From the IMG/VR virus record IMGVR_UViG_3300022745_000020, positions 83,903 through 147,902 of that record: 64,000 nt of DNA. One strand, 5' to 3'. Both the position numbers and the translations under genes were made by a program. This document shows, one piece after another, positions 18,701-26,363 of this stretch. This DNA comes from a virus. Below the pieces are notes generated by a model, which was given only the letters and a program-made list of their open reading frames with translations, had not been told where the DNA came from and ran no database searches. Numbering within the stretch: position 1 is the first letter of the stretch; the number at the start of each line of letters is the position of its first letter.

Positions 18701-20052
18701 ATCGCCGATCGATGACCAAGGACACTCGCATCATGCACCCCTCTCATCAGGGGGTGATCTCAGAGGCCACAGTCGATAGCTCCGATACTGGCATCAACGT
18801 CTTTTTGTCACCCAATGCAAAATTCAAAAATGCATTGGGTATGATTGATAAGTACGATTATAACAAAGACGGCATGCCCTCTACGCTGTCGAGCAGTGCA
18901 CTGGTGTGTGCAGCCAGCACCAACGACGATATGCGTCGAGTGGCATTCATCTCGATTCAGCAGGCTCATTCAGTGGCCTGTGCGGGCTATCACCAGTCGA
19001 CTGTGCGCACGGGTTATGAGGAGATCGTGCCTCAGCGCACAGGCTCGATGTATGCCATCACGGCTAAGAAGCCAGGTCGTGTCACCGATATCAATGAGCA
19101 CGGAGTCATCGTCACCTACGACGATGGTGAAATACTTGGCTATGAAACAGGTATTCGCTGTGGAAAGGCCGCTGGTTTGGTTATCCCACACCGCATCGTC
19201 TGTCCATTGAAGAAGGGCGATAAGCTGGAGGTGGGAGACCCCATCATCTACAACAGTGGGTTTTTTGAGCCTGACTTCTTCAATCCTAAAAAGATCGTCT
19301 GGAAGAACTCGATGGATGCGACCACAGTGCTGTGGGAGTCGGTGGACACTCACGATGACGCCTCATCCATCTCAGTGGAGTTTTCCAAGCGCATGCGCAC
19401 CACGGTTGCTAAGGTCAAGACAGTGGTCGTACCTTTTGACACAGTGGTCTCACGATTGATTTCAGTGGGCAAAGAGGTGGAGTTTGGCACGAGTGTGTGC
19501 GTGCTGCAAGACAGCGTCAGTGCCGCCTCGGGGGCGTTTGATGAGACGACTCTGGACTCCCTATCGGAGTTATCTACTCAGTCTCCTAAAGCAGGTGTCA
19601 AGGGCACAGTGGTCAATGTCGAGATCTACTACCACGGTGACTTAGACGATATGAGTGACTCGCTGAAGTCACTGGCCAGGGCCAGCGATAAACGACTAGC
19701 AGATAAGGCCAAGGCACTGGGTAAATCCATCTATACCGGACAAGTCGATTCTGGTTTTCGCATCGATGGAGATCCATTGGCGCTCGATCATGCGGCCATA
19801 CAGATCACCATCACTCAAGACGTCGGTATGGGTGTGGGCGATAAGGGCGTCTTCGGCGCTCAGCTCAAGAGCGTGATCTCCGCGACCATGAGCCAGCCCA
19901 TGACGACCAAGTCCGGTCGTCAAATCGACGCCATCTTTGGATACAAGAGCATCGATGATCGCATCGTCTTTAGCCCATACATCCTAGGCTCTACATCGAT
20001 GGTGCTAGAGGCCTTGGCTGAGAAGATGGTGCAGGAATATTACTCGTCTTGA
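15751..20052 (+). CDS. Virion RNA polymerase beta subunit (1433 aa)
   Basis: Beta-subunit signatures lie in the C-terminal third. NDDMRRVAFISIQQAHSV (about residue 1060) corresponds to the bacterial beta segment ANRALMGSNMQRQAVP, and VGMGVGDKGVFGAQLKS (G1363-K1365) to the GDK..G.HGNKG region near the active site. A central acidic linker (about 310-390, rich in Asp, Glu, Ser) separates a divergent N-terminal half. Unlike the split beta of the non-virion enzyme, both halves are in one chain, as in phiKZ gp178. It starts 30 bases after the beta' stop, so the two are surely one operon. It is the partner of the 14099-15721 product. Confidence 0.88.
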   Translation: MLSRLDNTRFYRAYGIYRTSQLTQPHLANSSAFALPYNSIFHYCSWDGIGYGPMADDPIFTGINKPVYIFNIHMLNSYEGAPRRVSVNIPDMERDLRGKNRRLRTLKDIASLNNDTQTLVVYNYDFIPHCYRYTKNLYTRYSKWSNLYTEIISQIARVSHSSEHHQFLKINIPQILPSLAQLNTAAKDTPIKSSMLKIFTEERAYTLLDLWKWLSADRHTSILSLIPKEKLHLINFIVQDGSVWSVLNLGFLDSVRDDGESKAQKAEDVPGAIEEKISPIQLQKRVLVYLMRIMESRTVTANLSDKQITELEQTGSIGDDQDDTPGSEASDPQSSAAVTVDAPSDSNAPIDQRMILDEGEGDEAMLKMLEDEQIDEKLNQLNAISVDESEVSAGVTLKHVLSQSAPTPEQGFAVHLNHLAQTGNISAAEMSRFNKLSQRYKELPSPDPKKTLDQYTQVKHEDLAVDANTPVFKDSQSVLDKNMLKGSLESFDSSYRQKALKQHTVAMALGVQHAGVAVTDYSVERNESILGKYDLHVVRLAPIQGSPSTISFRVPHLNDDGTFTANGTDYRLRKQFSDIPLRKIGPDEVALTSYYGKLFVRRGLKKSHDLTAWLHDEIMAKYYSEDKSPIVEIKTAYTFDNLPKLPRLYTAAAHSFREILTDKYRLIFDRDSLIKEVDGHTLGVETTHAGMTLCGMSRTEVVLMDEYGNLYTIPASHLEAEPTLIGSMLSYLGLSQSSCPVEYAQLSIYGKDIPLGFVLAYYMGLNGLIDTLKVDVRRVPAGTRVKLDELTEYAVAFSDETLVFPKDNTLASMVLAGFNLYAKILKLYSVYSFDQKAVYLNILEANAMSVRYVREMDLIEQMFIDPITLMRLKALKLPQTLKGLLFESARMLLTDQHPDEMDLNYMNIKGSELIAGAVYAELVQSLRVHNAQYGKSNRKIEMNPHAVWTRIVDDPVKMQESQINPLMELKSIEAVTFSGTGGRNRRSMTKDTRIMHPSHQGVISEATVDSSDTGINVFLSPNAKFKNALGMIDKYDYNKDGMPSTLSSSALVCAASTNDDMRRVAFISIQQAHSVACAGYHQSTVRTGYEEIVPQRTGSMYAITAKKPGRVTDINEHGVIVTYDDGEILGYETGIRCGKAAGLVIPHRIVCPLKKGDKLEVGDPIIYNSGFFEPDFFNPKKIVWKNSMDATTVLWESVDTHDDASSISVEFSKRMRTTVAKVKTVVVPFDTVVSRLISVGKEVEFGTSVCVLQDSVSAASGAFDETTLDSLSELSTQSPKAGVKGTVVNVEIYYHGDLDDMSDSLKSLARASDKRLADKAKALGKSIYTGQVDSGFRIDGDPLALDHAAIQITITQDVGMGVGDKGVFGAQLKSVISATMSQPMTTKSGRQIDAIFGYKSIDDRIVFSPYILGSTSMVLEALAEKMVQEYYSS

Positions 20053-20068
20053 TCCATGTATGTGGCAG

Positions 20069-20101
20069 GGATGCGGCTGGTGATGTGGAGCCGCATCCTT
20101 T
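20069..20101 (+). terminator. Stem-loop after RNA polymerase beta
   Basis: Perfect 10-base stem GGATGCGGCT / AGCCGCATCC with a short CTTTG tail. The T tract is weak, so it may be a partial terminator or a 3'-end stabiliser. Confidence 0.55.
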
Positions 20102-20167
20102 GACCACTGACTCACTCATGAGTAAATTCTCTATAGTTTTGACACACAAGAAAGGTTCTTTTGTAAC

Positions 20168-20374
20168 ATGAGCACTCCCATCGACAAGACCAGTGCAGTG
20201 GTGGCCGCAGTGGCCATCTCACTGGCACAAGAAATCATCGAACAGACCAGCGATGAGAATTTCTCCGATATGCTCCAGGGTAATGTCATCACTGGGGCGA
20301 TACTGGCTCAGATGGTGGCCACCTCTGCTGCTCAGCGTCTGAGCAGCAGCACCAAGCTCAATCAAGGGGCGTGA
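20168..20374 (+). CDS. Hypothetical small protein (68 aa)
   Basis: Starts MSTPIDKTSAVVAAVAISLA and is Ala/Ser-rich and probably helical, with an internal GNVITGAILAQMVATSAAQ segment. An AAAGG site lies 12 bases upstream. The stop and the next ATG are one base apart, so it is translationally coupled to the 475-residue structural gene. It lies between RNA polymerase beta and that gene. Unknown function. Confidence 0.75.
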   Translation: MSTPIDKTSAVVAAVAISLAQEIIEQTSDENFSDMLQGNVITGAILAQMVATSAAQRLSSSTKLNQGA

Positions 20375-20375
20375 T

Positions 20376-21803
20376 ATGATCAGCTACAACGCGGCCAAAG
20401 AAGCCTACACCTTGGCCAGTGAAGCCGCTGCCAAGGGCCTGAAGCTCTCAGCTCAGAATGGCTCAGTCGTGGCCATCCTGGCCAATAAGCTCTATGGGGG
20501 ACTGAGCGTCCTCGAAGAAAAGCAAGACCTCACACCCGAGTATATCGCCTCGCTGGCTCAAAACGTGCAAGGTGGCACCTCTAACGAGACGTTCATCCAA
20601 GTGCTCGATAAGACCGCGACGAGTGTGGCCAAGGCCGTGCAATCACATCTGTCATATGCGCGCAATGTGGTCATGCCTGTGATCTCTGACTTGGTGGTGG
20701 CTCTGGAGCTCGTGCAAAAAGAACTCATGCAAGAGGCCAGCCGCGATCTCAAGATCGTGGTGCAATCCATCCCAGCTCCGCTGAAAGCTGCCAGTCTGCG
20801 AGAGCACCTGCAGAGCTATCGAGACGCCCGTGTCTATGATCGCAAGAGTCTGCGGGGCTCGGCTCGGGAGGCTGGTGATCTGCGTGAGACCGTGCGAGAG
20901 GCCATCCCGGGTCTGGAAGAAGAACTCACCGCCTGGGTCAACACCCTCGATGATGCGTTTATCTCTTCGGTGTGGAGTGAGCGATTCATGGCCAGTGGCA
21001 ACTGGACTGGTTATGAGCGCACGCTCGACTATGATCTGCTGGTGTATATCCTGGCCGGGCGAGTGGTGGATAACCCCAGTGAAGGCTCTGAAGTCTCCCT
21101 GTCTCAGTGGAACACCACTGCTAACGAGATCCACGTCGAAGCCGGACGCAATCTGTGTGCGGCATTGGCTCGCTACGATGCGGCTGTGCAGCTCGGCGAT
21201 ATGATCGTCGACTACAGCGATGACTCCATCACGGTCAATGAGCCGCTATACAAGCGCTGGATCGATGAAGGTGGGGACAACGCCTCAATCATGGGCGCTA
21301 CGGTTCAAGCCCGTGTGCCTACGAGCATCCACGTCATCGCTGAGAACCGCGTCAAGTACGCCACCGATTGGGCTCGTCACTTATCTATGCGTGCGAGCAC
21401 TGTAGCCACTCGACGCTTCATGATGCTGCGTGATCGTCTGAGTCTGCTGGTGCACACTGAAGTGCGCGATCACTACAAGCAGATCTATGCGGCTTGGAAT
21501 CCAGATGAGAACACGTATATCAAACTCGAGCCCTATGTGCGCTTTCAAGCGCTGCTCAAGGAGAAGGTGCAGACTCTGAAGTCTGTGGACTTCGATGACT
21601 TGTGGAAGCTCTCTCGCGATGTACTGTGCGATACGGTGTTTTACTTCACCGATGCAAAGTCCATCCTGGAGTATCGTGAGCATGCATTTGCGCTCAACCG
21701 AGACTTGAGCAGCGATGATGCCGATCTGCTGGCTCGCATCGAGTACGTGGTGGACTACGTCTTCGATCAAGTCAACGTGGTCGATGCATATTCGACTCGG
21801 TAA
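20376..21803 (+). CDS. Probable virion structural protein (475 aa)
   Basis: A helical protein rich in Ala, Leu and Asp, beginning MISYNAAKEAYTLASEAAAK. Helix-forming segments run through most of its length (RNVVMPVISDLVVALELVQK, about residues 110-130), and no enzymatic motif is seen. The position just downstream of the virion RNA polymerase beta gene matches phiKZ gp177, which I recall as a virion protein, so a structural role is inferred from order. Codon use is GC-rich, hinting at good expression. A strong hairpin follows. Confidence 0.78.
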   Translation: MISYNAAKEAYTLASEAAAKGLKLSAQNGSVVAILANKLYGGLSVLEEKQDLTPEYIASLAQNVQGGTSNETFIQVLDKTATSVAKAVQSHLSYARNVVMPVISDLVVALELVQKELMQEASRDLKIVVQSIPAPLKAASLREHLQSYRDARVYDRKSLRGSAREAGDLRETVREAIPGLEEELTAWVNTLDDAFISSVWSERFMASGNWTGYERTLDYDLLVYILAGRVVDNPSEGSEVSLSQWNTTANEIHVEAGRNLCAALARYDAAVQLGDMIVDYSDDSITVNEPLYKRWIDEGGDNASIMGATVQARVPTSIHVIAENRVKYATDWARHLSMRASTVATRRFMMLRDRLSLLVHTEVRDHYKQIYAAWNPDENTYIKLEPYVRFQALLKEKVQTLKSVDFDDLWKLSRDVLCDTVFYFTDAKSILEYREHAFALNRDLSSDDADLLARIEYVVDYVFDQVNVVDAYSTR

Positions 21804-21819
21804 AGACAGCATATAGTGC

Positions 21820-21856
21820 CCCGATGCATACAGCAGTGACCGCTGTATGCATCGGG
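21820..21856 (+). terminator. Stem-loop terminator
   Basis: Perfect 15-base inverted repeat (CCCGATGCATACAGC / GCTGTATGCATCGGG) with a seven-base loop and no obvious T tract. It marks the boundary between the conserved RNA polymerase block and the accessory island. Confidence 0.65.
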
Positions 21857-21910
21857 CATGTATGCCGGTGTCTATAGAGATACACAGCCAAGTGTAGGAG
21901 AGAAAAATAG

Positions 21911-22642
21911 ATGTCCATACAATCACTCAAATGGATCCGAGATCCTGAACGTGTGAGGGCCACACGAGTCAGGCTCGAAGACGGCAGTGTCATCACCAAG
22001 ACAGGATGCAAGATCATCTTGCCTGCCAGGTACGAGGAAAAGGGGCTGATCGTCATCGGCACAAACACCTCCATCGTGGGTCTGTTTGCCATGGTGCTCG
22101 ACGATGGTGCTTATGCCGTCAGTATGATCAACGCCATGATCAACATCGATCCAGTCTCACACCGTAAAATCAAAATTGGTGTAGAAGACTACTATGAATT
22201 CACCTTCAACAAAGGCGGTACTCTATATAAGAACACCACACTGGTGAAGTCTGCTAACGTGGTCTATCAGTTGTATGTGGAGTTGCTCAGTGGGGGAAAG
22301 ATCCCTTTCTATCTGGGCTATGAGGACATGGCTAGACTCTTTGATACCGCTAAGAAACACGCTGGCAGTGTGGTGGGCACCAATAGAGAAGTCACTGAGT
22401 TGATCGTATCGCTGATGGCTAGGCGCAAAGATGACCTGACCAAATACTACCGAGAGGGGATTAAATCTCGCAGTGAACTGGTGAGTAACCCCCCTACATT
22501 TGTGGCACTGAGAAACGTATCGTTTACTCCGAGCAACACCACCGATAGACTGGGTGGGTCGTATTTTGAAGTGGGTATGGTGGCTGCATTGAACAACCCC
22601 ACTGAGAGACCTGAGCGCATCGAGACGATACTGCGTAGGTGA
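21911..22642 (+). CDS. Hypothetical protein (243 aa)
   Basis: Starts MSIQSLKWIRDPERVRATRV after GTAGGAG about 14 bases upstream. The first 140 residues look beta-rich (LEDGSVITKTGCKIILPARY, GLIVIGTNTSIVGLFAMVLD), as in a small barrel or jelly-roll, and the second half is helical and charged. It has its own strong terminator and no early-promoter motif, so it may belong to the core virion genes rather than to the accessory island. No family recognised. Confidence 0.75.
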   Translation: MSIQSLKWIRDPERVRATRVRLEDGSVITKTGCKIILPARYEEKGLIVIGTNTSIVGLFAMVLDDGAYAVSMINAMINIDPVSHRKIKIGVEDYYEFTFNKGGTLYKNTTLVKSANVVYQLYVELLSGGKIPFYLGYEDMARLFDTAKKHAGSVVGTNREVTELIVSLMARRKDDLTKYYREGIKSRSELVSNPPTFVALRNVSFTPSNTTDRLGGSYFEVGMVAALNNPTERPERIETILRR

Positions 22643-22656
22643 CGATGTTGTGATAT

Positions 22657-22705
22657 ATACACTCCCTCTACTGGTGCACTGAATGCACCAGTAGAGGGAG
22701 TGTAT
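22657..22705 (+). terminator. Terminator hairpin
   Basis: Very long perfect stem (about 22 bp; arms ATACACTCCCTCTACTGGTG and its complement) with a five-base loop, between the 21911 gene and the early promoter at 22730. Confidence 0.8.
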
Positions 22706-22710
22706 GTCTA

Positions 22711-22744
22711 CTGCATAAATTTATGACCCTATATTATCACATGG
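22711..22744 (+). promoter_or_regulatory. Early-type phage promoter
   Basis: Core TATATTATC at 22730-22738 with a TGCATAAAT upstream box at about 22712. The start codon of the next gene is 66 bases downstream. First promoter of the accessory island. Confidence 0.75.
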
Positions 22745-22795
22745 AGTTCCCATTACTAAACACCCCCCTTCAACCTCACACAGGAGAATCTCATC

Positions 22796-23368
22796 ATGGC
22801 TTTCACTAAACTGTCCCCCTCACGCATCGCAGCACTTAACATCAAAGGCTTGACGTCTGATGTACCGATGGAGTGCCACGATGTCTGCAAGCTGATTGCG
22901 CACACCGAGCTTAACGCACTACTTTTTAGTGCGCTGCAATATCGCCCTTTGATGAAATCTGGAGTTCAGTTCCATAAGGAGATAGTGGAGCACATTCTCG
23001 GATTGGCTTTTAAAATCATCCACTCACCGGGGCTTTATGTCGATCAAGCTGTGATGAGTTACTCAAAACTCTTCTATGAGTCGGCTGTAGAGCTATCTTC
23101 TCGTAAAATCAACTTTGCTGAGTTTTACGAGATTATGAAAAAACTCAGTGTGATGTACATCGAGCAGCTTGGTGCAATGGAGGTGCAATATCTGGAGATG
23201 TGCGGGTGTATCTACAGAGGTGCTGTCGACGTCGCGGCGCTTCAGGTGGATCAGTTCATTCGAGCCGCGATCGATCGTGCTCATGAAAACAAGGCAGCCA
23301 TCAGCGCCATATCGGGCGAGATTGTGGTCTTTAAAGCTCAAGTGATCCAGTGGTTAGCCGATTGCTGA
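22796..23368 (+). CDS. Hypothetical early protein (190 aa)
   Basis: First gene of the accessory island, 66 bases after an early promoter core, with an AGGAGAAT site. It is helical and starts MAFTKLSPSRIAALNIKGLT. A Cys-containing stretch (MCGCIYRGAVD) lies near residue 140, and the C-terminal third is a long helix ending WLADC. No signal peptide or known motif. It overlaps nothing; the next gene follows at 38 bases. Unknown function; location suggests an early, possibly host-directed, role. Confidence 0.75.
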   Translation: MAFTKLSPSRIAALNIKGLTSDVPMECHDVCKLIAHTELNALLFSALQYRPLMKSGVQFHKEIVEHILGLAFKIIHSPGLYVDQAVMSYSKLFYESAVELSSRKINFAEFYEIMKKLSVMYIEQLGAMEVQYLEMCGCIYRGAVDVAALQVDQFIRAAIDRAHENKAAISAISGEIVVFKAQVIQWLADC

Positions 23369-23406
23369 ACGGATATACCCCATACACCAATCCACAGGAG
23401 ACAGAG

Positions 23407-23988
23407 ATGTTTCTTATTCCCACATCGGTAGTGCATAACTACCTCTTCGATAACGGATACCATCACGAGCTATCGGAGTTAATTGCAAGGGCTAAGCTCA
23501 AGCCCGATACCCAAGTGCATCTCAGGGAGTTAAACAGATACCTCAGCACCGAGGTGATGTTGGAGTTGGCATCATTTATTCCTGAGTCCGATAAACTCTG
23601 GAATAAGTTCTTCCACGGACTTATCCAATATGTGACTCATACCGTGTTCGAGCTCAAGCACGATGAGTTCTGCGCCTGGTGGCTCGCCAGTATAACCATG
23701 ACTGAGTATGGCTCCACCTACTCAGCGGGTAAGTATTTATCTCAAGTGATCCCCCTGACAGAAGGGGAGATCAACCCTCACAATTACGCTCACATCTACG
23801 AGCTTTTGAAATTGGAGCTGCTGCACTATAGCATAGTTCCAGGTCCTGTCAAAAAGATCGATCATCGACAGGACCTGGAAGTCCTCAGTGTGAAGATGTT
23901 CAAGAAGATCTTCAGGATCGATCGCACTCGATCGATCCTTCGGGTGATCCATCACAAGACGCTCACACTCACCATCGGCTCTATCTGA
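23407..23988 (+). CDS. Hypothetical early protein with hairpins in its 3' coding end (193 aa)
   Basis: The ATG at 23407 sits eight bases after AGGAGACAG; the frame runs further back but only through the previous gene. The sequence starts MFLIPTSVVHNYLFDNGYHH and is helical and aromatic-rich (FCAWWLASITMTEYG near 95-115). The last 55 codons contain two perfect inverted repeats (see findings), so the end may have been reshaped by a hairpin insertion, although the frame stays open through them. Function unknown. Confidence 0.7.
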   Translation: MFLIPTSVVHNYLFDNGYHHELSELIARAKLKPDTQVHLRELNRYLSTEVMLELASFIPESDKLWNKFFHGLIQYVTHTVFELKHDEFCAWWLASITMTEYGSTYSAGKYLSQVIPLTEGEINPHNYAHIYELLKLELLHYSIVPGPVKKIDHRQDLEVLSVKMFKKIFRIDRTRSILRVIHHKTLTLTIGSI

Positions 23989-24024
23989 GCCTAACTCCCA
24001 CAAACTGTGAAAAGGAACCCTACC

Positions 24025-24183
24025 ATGTCTGACATGACTAACTCTAACTCCTCACAATACGTCAATCTACTCCGCCAAGAGCTCATGCGAGCGCTGAAGA
24101 AAGCCGTGGATGCTCTGCCGTCCGATGAAGGTGCATCCGACGACTCCGACGCAGTCAGTGAAAAGGTGACTCGGGTATTCTAA
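24025..24183 (+). CDS. Hypothetical small acidic protein (52 aa)
   Basis: A short gene starting MSDMTNSNSSQYVNLLRQEL after AAAGGAACCCTACC. It has a helical middle (LMRALKKAVDALP), an Asp/Ser-rich acidic tail, and ends EKVTRVF. The tight ribosome-binding site and position between two hairpin-flanked genes support translation. No family recognised. Confidence 0.6.
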   Translation: MSDMTNSNSSQYVNLLRQELMRALKKAVDALPSDEGASDDSDAVSEKVTRVF

Positions 24184-24196
24184 ACGTCAGTCAGAC

Positions 24197-24233
24197 CGAG
24201 GTAGGTACCTACAAATAAACAAGTACCTACTCG
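24197..24233 (+). terminator. Stem-loop between small early genes
   Basis: CGAGGTAGGTAC / GTACCTACTCG stem with one bulged base and a 14-base loop. There is no T tract, so this may be an RNA-stability or processing hairpin rather than a full terminator. Confidence 0.5.
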
Positions 24234-24265
24234 ATAGCATAACGAACACACAGGAGAATGCAATC

Positions 24266-24508
24266 ATGAGTGAAGACCAAATCAAAGTCAACCACATCCG
24301 CAGGCTCTATGAGAATCGTCCTGCAGCGATGCAGCCCCTTCGTCTGGGGCAGTGGTTTGTCAACGGCATGACGATCTTCGATGATGCGAAATTGGCCAGC
24401 ATCGTCGAGCCCGAACGTGCTCTAGCACACATCATCACCAAGGGCTACTACAAGCTCGATCTGAGCGCGCTGGAGCGGCTCAATAGCGGCCAAGTCAAGA
24501 AGTTCTAA
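24266..24508 (+). CDS. Hypothetical small early protein (80 aa)
   Basis: Starts MSEDQIKVNHIRRLYENRPA with AGGAGAATGC upstream. Predicted alpha-helical with basic and aromatic residues (RLGQWFVNGMTIFDD, then GYYKLDLSALERLN). It has hairpins on both sides. It could bind a small partner, but no motif shows this. Unknown. Confidence 0.7.
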   Translation: MSEDQIKVNHIRRLYENRPAAMQPLRLGQWFVNGMTIFDDAKLASIVEPERALAHIITKGYYKLDLSALERLNSGQVKKF

Positions 24509-24515
24509 TACGTGT

Positions 24516-24548
24516 CTGATCGTACTCGAGCTACTCGAGTACGATCAG
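24516..24548 (+). terminator. Stem-loop terminator
   Basis: Perfect 15-base stem CTGATCGTACTCGAG / CTCGAGTACGATCAG with a three-base loop, eight bases after the stop of the 80-residue gene. It lacks a T tract. Confidence 0.6.
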
Positions 24549-24581
24549 ATCGATCCAATTGGCACAAAAGGAGAATCCGGT

Positions 24582-25205
24582 ATGAATGAAGTAAACAAGA
24601 TCACGTTGGGTCAGCTCACCTGCCAAGCTACTCATCTGGGCTACCCAGACCCAGTGAGTCTTGAGCAGATACTGCGAGAAAAAGGCACTCTCACCTTCTT
24701 GTGCTTACTCGATCGCATCGAGGTGGCCAATGCACGACGTTGCCTCTCGTACAGGTTCTTACAAGTGCTGCTGTTCATTTACGTGGACAGCGCCATCTGT
24801 CTGAGTAAAGGTGTAGCCAAGATCTATAACGAGTTGGGGATTAATCAACTCGAGATCGATGGGAATGACTACACCGCTCCAGTGTTTGGACAGCAGTACC
24901 TCAAGACGCTGAGTGATCACTATTTGAGTGATCAATCCCCTTTGACCGTGTACGATAAAGCTCTGGTCAACGCTCTATCTCACTTCGATCACCCCTGGGT
25001 GATACACAGCTCCCTCACCACTCTAGGCGGAGTGAAGGGTCGTATCCTAGCTCAGAGCGGGTACATGCTCTGGCTAGGAGATGATGGTATGTTCTATGCA
25101 GGATGCAGAGGTCCTTGGACCAAAGAACAAGCACTAGCCCACTGGGGATCCCGTGAAGATGAACGTGCAGTCATCTTCACCAAAGCCATCAAAGAGCTGG
25201 AGTAA
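24582..25205 (+). CDS. Hypothetical early protein (207 aa)
   Basis: Starts MNEVNKITLGQLTCQATHLG behind AGGAGAAT. The middle is hydrophobic (about residues 55-85: LSYRFLQVLLFIYVDSAICL), possibly a buried helix or single membrane segment. The C-terminus carries a WTKEQALAHWGSREDERAVI region with a beta-rich stretch before it (GGVKGRILAQSGYMLWLGDD). Closed by a strong terminator. No recognised family. Confidence 0.75.
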   Translation: MNEVNKITLGQLTCQATHLGYPDPVSLEQILREKGTLTFLCLLDRIEVANARRCLSYRFLQVLLFIYVDSAICLSKGVAKIYNELGINQLEIDGNDYTAPVFGQQYLKTLSDHYLSDQSPLTVYDKALVNALSHFDHPWVIHSSLTTLGGVKGRILAQSGYMLWLGDDGMFYAGCRGPWTKEQALAHWGSREDERAVIFTKAIKELE

Positions 25206-25216
25206 GGTGTAAAGGA

Positions 25217-25272
25217 TAGATACAGTGGACTCCCCAGTCCACTGTATCTACTGATCTATTTTTTTATTTTTC
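25217..25272 (+). terminator. Rho-independent terminator
   Basis: Stem TAGATACAGTGGACT / AGTCCACTGTATCTA with a four-base loop, then a long T-rich tract at 25258-25272. Confidence 0.85.
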
Positions 25273-25286
25273 TCCTTACTACGTAA

Positions 25287-25318
25287 TGCATTTTTCTACA
25301 GTCGTATATTACTTAAGT
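25287..25318 (+). promoter_or_regulatory. Early-type phage promoter
   Basis: Core TATATTACT at 25305-25313, identical over eight bases to the phiKZ early core TATATTAC, with an ATGCATTTTT upstream box. The start codon at 25377 is 72 bases downstream. Confidence 0.78.
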
Positions 25319-25376
25319 GAGAGGAATTTCCTCATCAACCAATCAACCCTATCTTTACTCTACACAGGAGTACATC

Positions 25377-25610
25377 ATGCAAGAATACGCAGATCTGATC
25401 AAGTCCATCCAAGAAGCAACCGATGCCCACACGGCTCGTACAGGCATCGAGCAGCTGTACAAACTCTTTGATGACCCGGTGGCTATCGAGATGGCCATCG
25501 AGGTTGGTATCGTGGAGAAGTCAGATAACGGTCGATATTGGAGTATCGATGTGGCGCTGCAGTATGCGACCAGTAAAACATCGTCTCTGACCTATCTGAT
25601 CCCCCAGTGA
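25377..25610 (+). CDS. Hypothetical small early protein (77 aa)
   Basis: The ATG at 25377 follows CACAGGAGTACATC, a leader also found before the 27176 gene. Starts MQEYADLIKSIQEATDAHTA. It is a compact helical protein with an acidic surface (IEMAIEVGIVEKSDNGRYWS). Follows the early promoter at 25305 and is closed by a hairpin. Unknown function. Confidence 0.72.
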   Translation: MQEYADLIKSIQEATDAHTARTGIEQLYKLFDDPVAIEMAIEVGIVEKSDNGRYWSIDVALQYATSKTSSLTYLIPQ

Positions 25611-25617
25611 ATCCCCC

Positions 25618-25647
25618 ACAGGTGAGGTGCTCTCGCACCTCACCTGT
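25618..25647 (+). terminator. Stem-loop terminator
   Basis: Perfect 13-base stem ACAGGTGAGGTGC / GCACCTCACCTGT with a four-base loop, followed by CTTATCC rather than a T run. Confidence 0.6.
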
Positions 25648-25677
25648 CTTATCCATCGCCTTGAAAGGGAATGAAAC

Positions 25678-26004
25678 ATGGCATCAGAAATCCGTAAGGT
25701 CTATGATGACATCTGCGCAGCATTGCGCATTGTTGCCCCGGCACTGCAACACTACATGGAACATAAGGGTCACTCATGCTCACTGATCCTGTATGTGGTG
25801 GCCAGTCATCTGCCACATACCCAGAAGTGTTTGAACGATTGCGTGGACCTAGCGACAGTGATGCTCAAAGTCCATGGATGTGAAGTGCTACAGCCCTGGA
25901 GAGGAAATCCTCAAAGCACTGAGAACTACTACGGGTATGAGGCAGTTTACCAAAACTGCGAAACGGGCGGTACATTTACTGTGCGCATCTCATCGCACCT
26001 CTGA
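25678..26004 (+). CDS. Hypothetical early protein (108 aa)
   Basis: Starts MASEIRKVYDDICAALRIVA with AAGGGAATG upstream. It contains six or more Cys and His residues spread through the chain (HYMEHKGHSCSL, KCLNDCVDL, HGCEV), which could bind a metal, but the spacing does not match a classical finger. The C-terminus is beta-like (GYEAVYQNCETGGTFTVRIS). Unknown. Confidence 0.7.
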   Translation: MASEIRKVYDDICAALRIVAPALQHYMEHKGHSCSLILYVVASHLPHTQKCLNDCVDLATVMLKVHGCEVLQPWRGNPQSTENYYGYEAVYQNCETGGTFTVRISSHL

Positions 26005-26051
26005 CCCCCCTGCACACATAACGCGCTCACCAGCGCTAGGAGAATGACATC

Positions 26052-26291
26052 ATGACTTCACACCAAGAACAAATGGATGCATTGAGTGCTCGATTCATTG
26101 AGTTGCAAAAGGAACTCTGCCGCGTTCGCCTGAATGCTTGCCGAGCTGAGTTGCGCAACCCTCAGATCAACCACGTCGTGCGCAAGGAAGCGGAGAGTCG
26201 CATCCAAGCAGCTGCACGCAGCCTGAACACAGGTTCCCCCTGTGTGAGCCTGATTGTGCAGATCGAGCATTTGCTCGATCTGGATGAGTGA
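26052..26291 (+). CDS. Hypothetical small helical protein (79 aa)
   Basis: Starts MTSHQEQMDALSARFIELQK behind CTAGGAGAATGACATC. Almost entirely helical and charged (RLNACRAELRNP, KEAESRIQAAARSL). A terminator follows. It resembles the neighbouring 26364-27975 products in size and composition, possibly a diverged family. Function unknown. Confidence 0.7.
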   Translation: MTSHQEQMDALSARFIELQKELCRVRLNACRAELRNPQINHVVRKEAESRIQAAARSLNTGSPCVSLIVQIEHLLDLDE

Positions 26292-26309
26292 TACCCACCT
26301 CCATCATAC

Positions 26310-26349
26310 GGGGGAGCCTAGACAACTCCCCCCTTTCATTTACTCTTTT
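26310..26349 (+). terminator. Rho-independent terminator
   Basis: G/C-rich stem GGGGGAG / CTCCCCC with a nine-base loop, then a T-rich stretch ending CTCTTTTT. Confidence 0.7.
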
Positions 26350-26363
26350 TAGGAGAGAGCACC

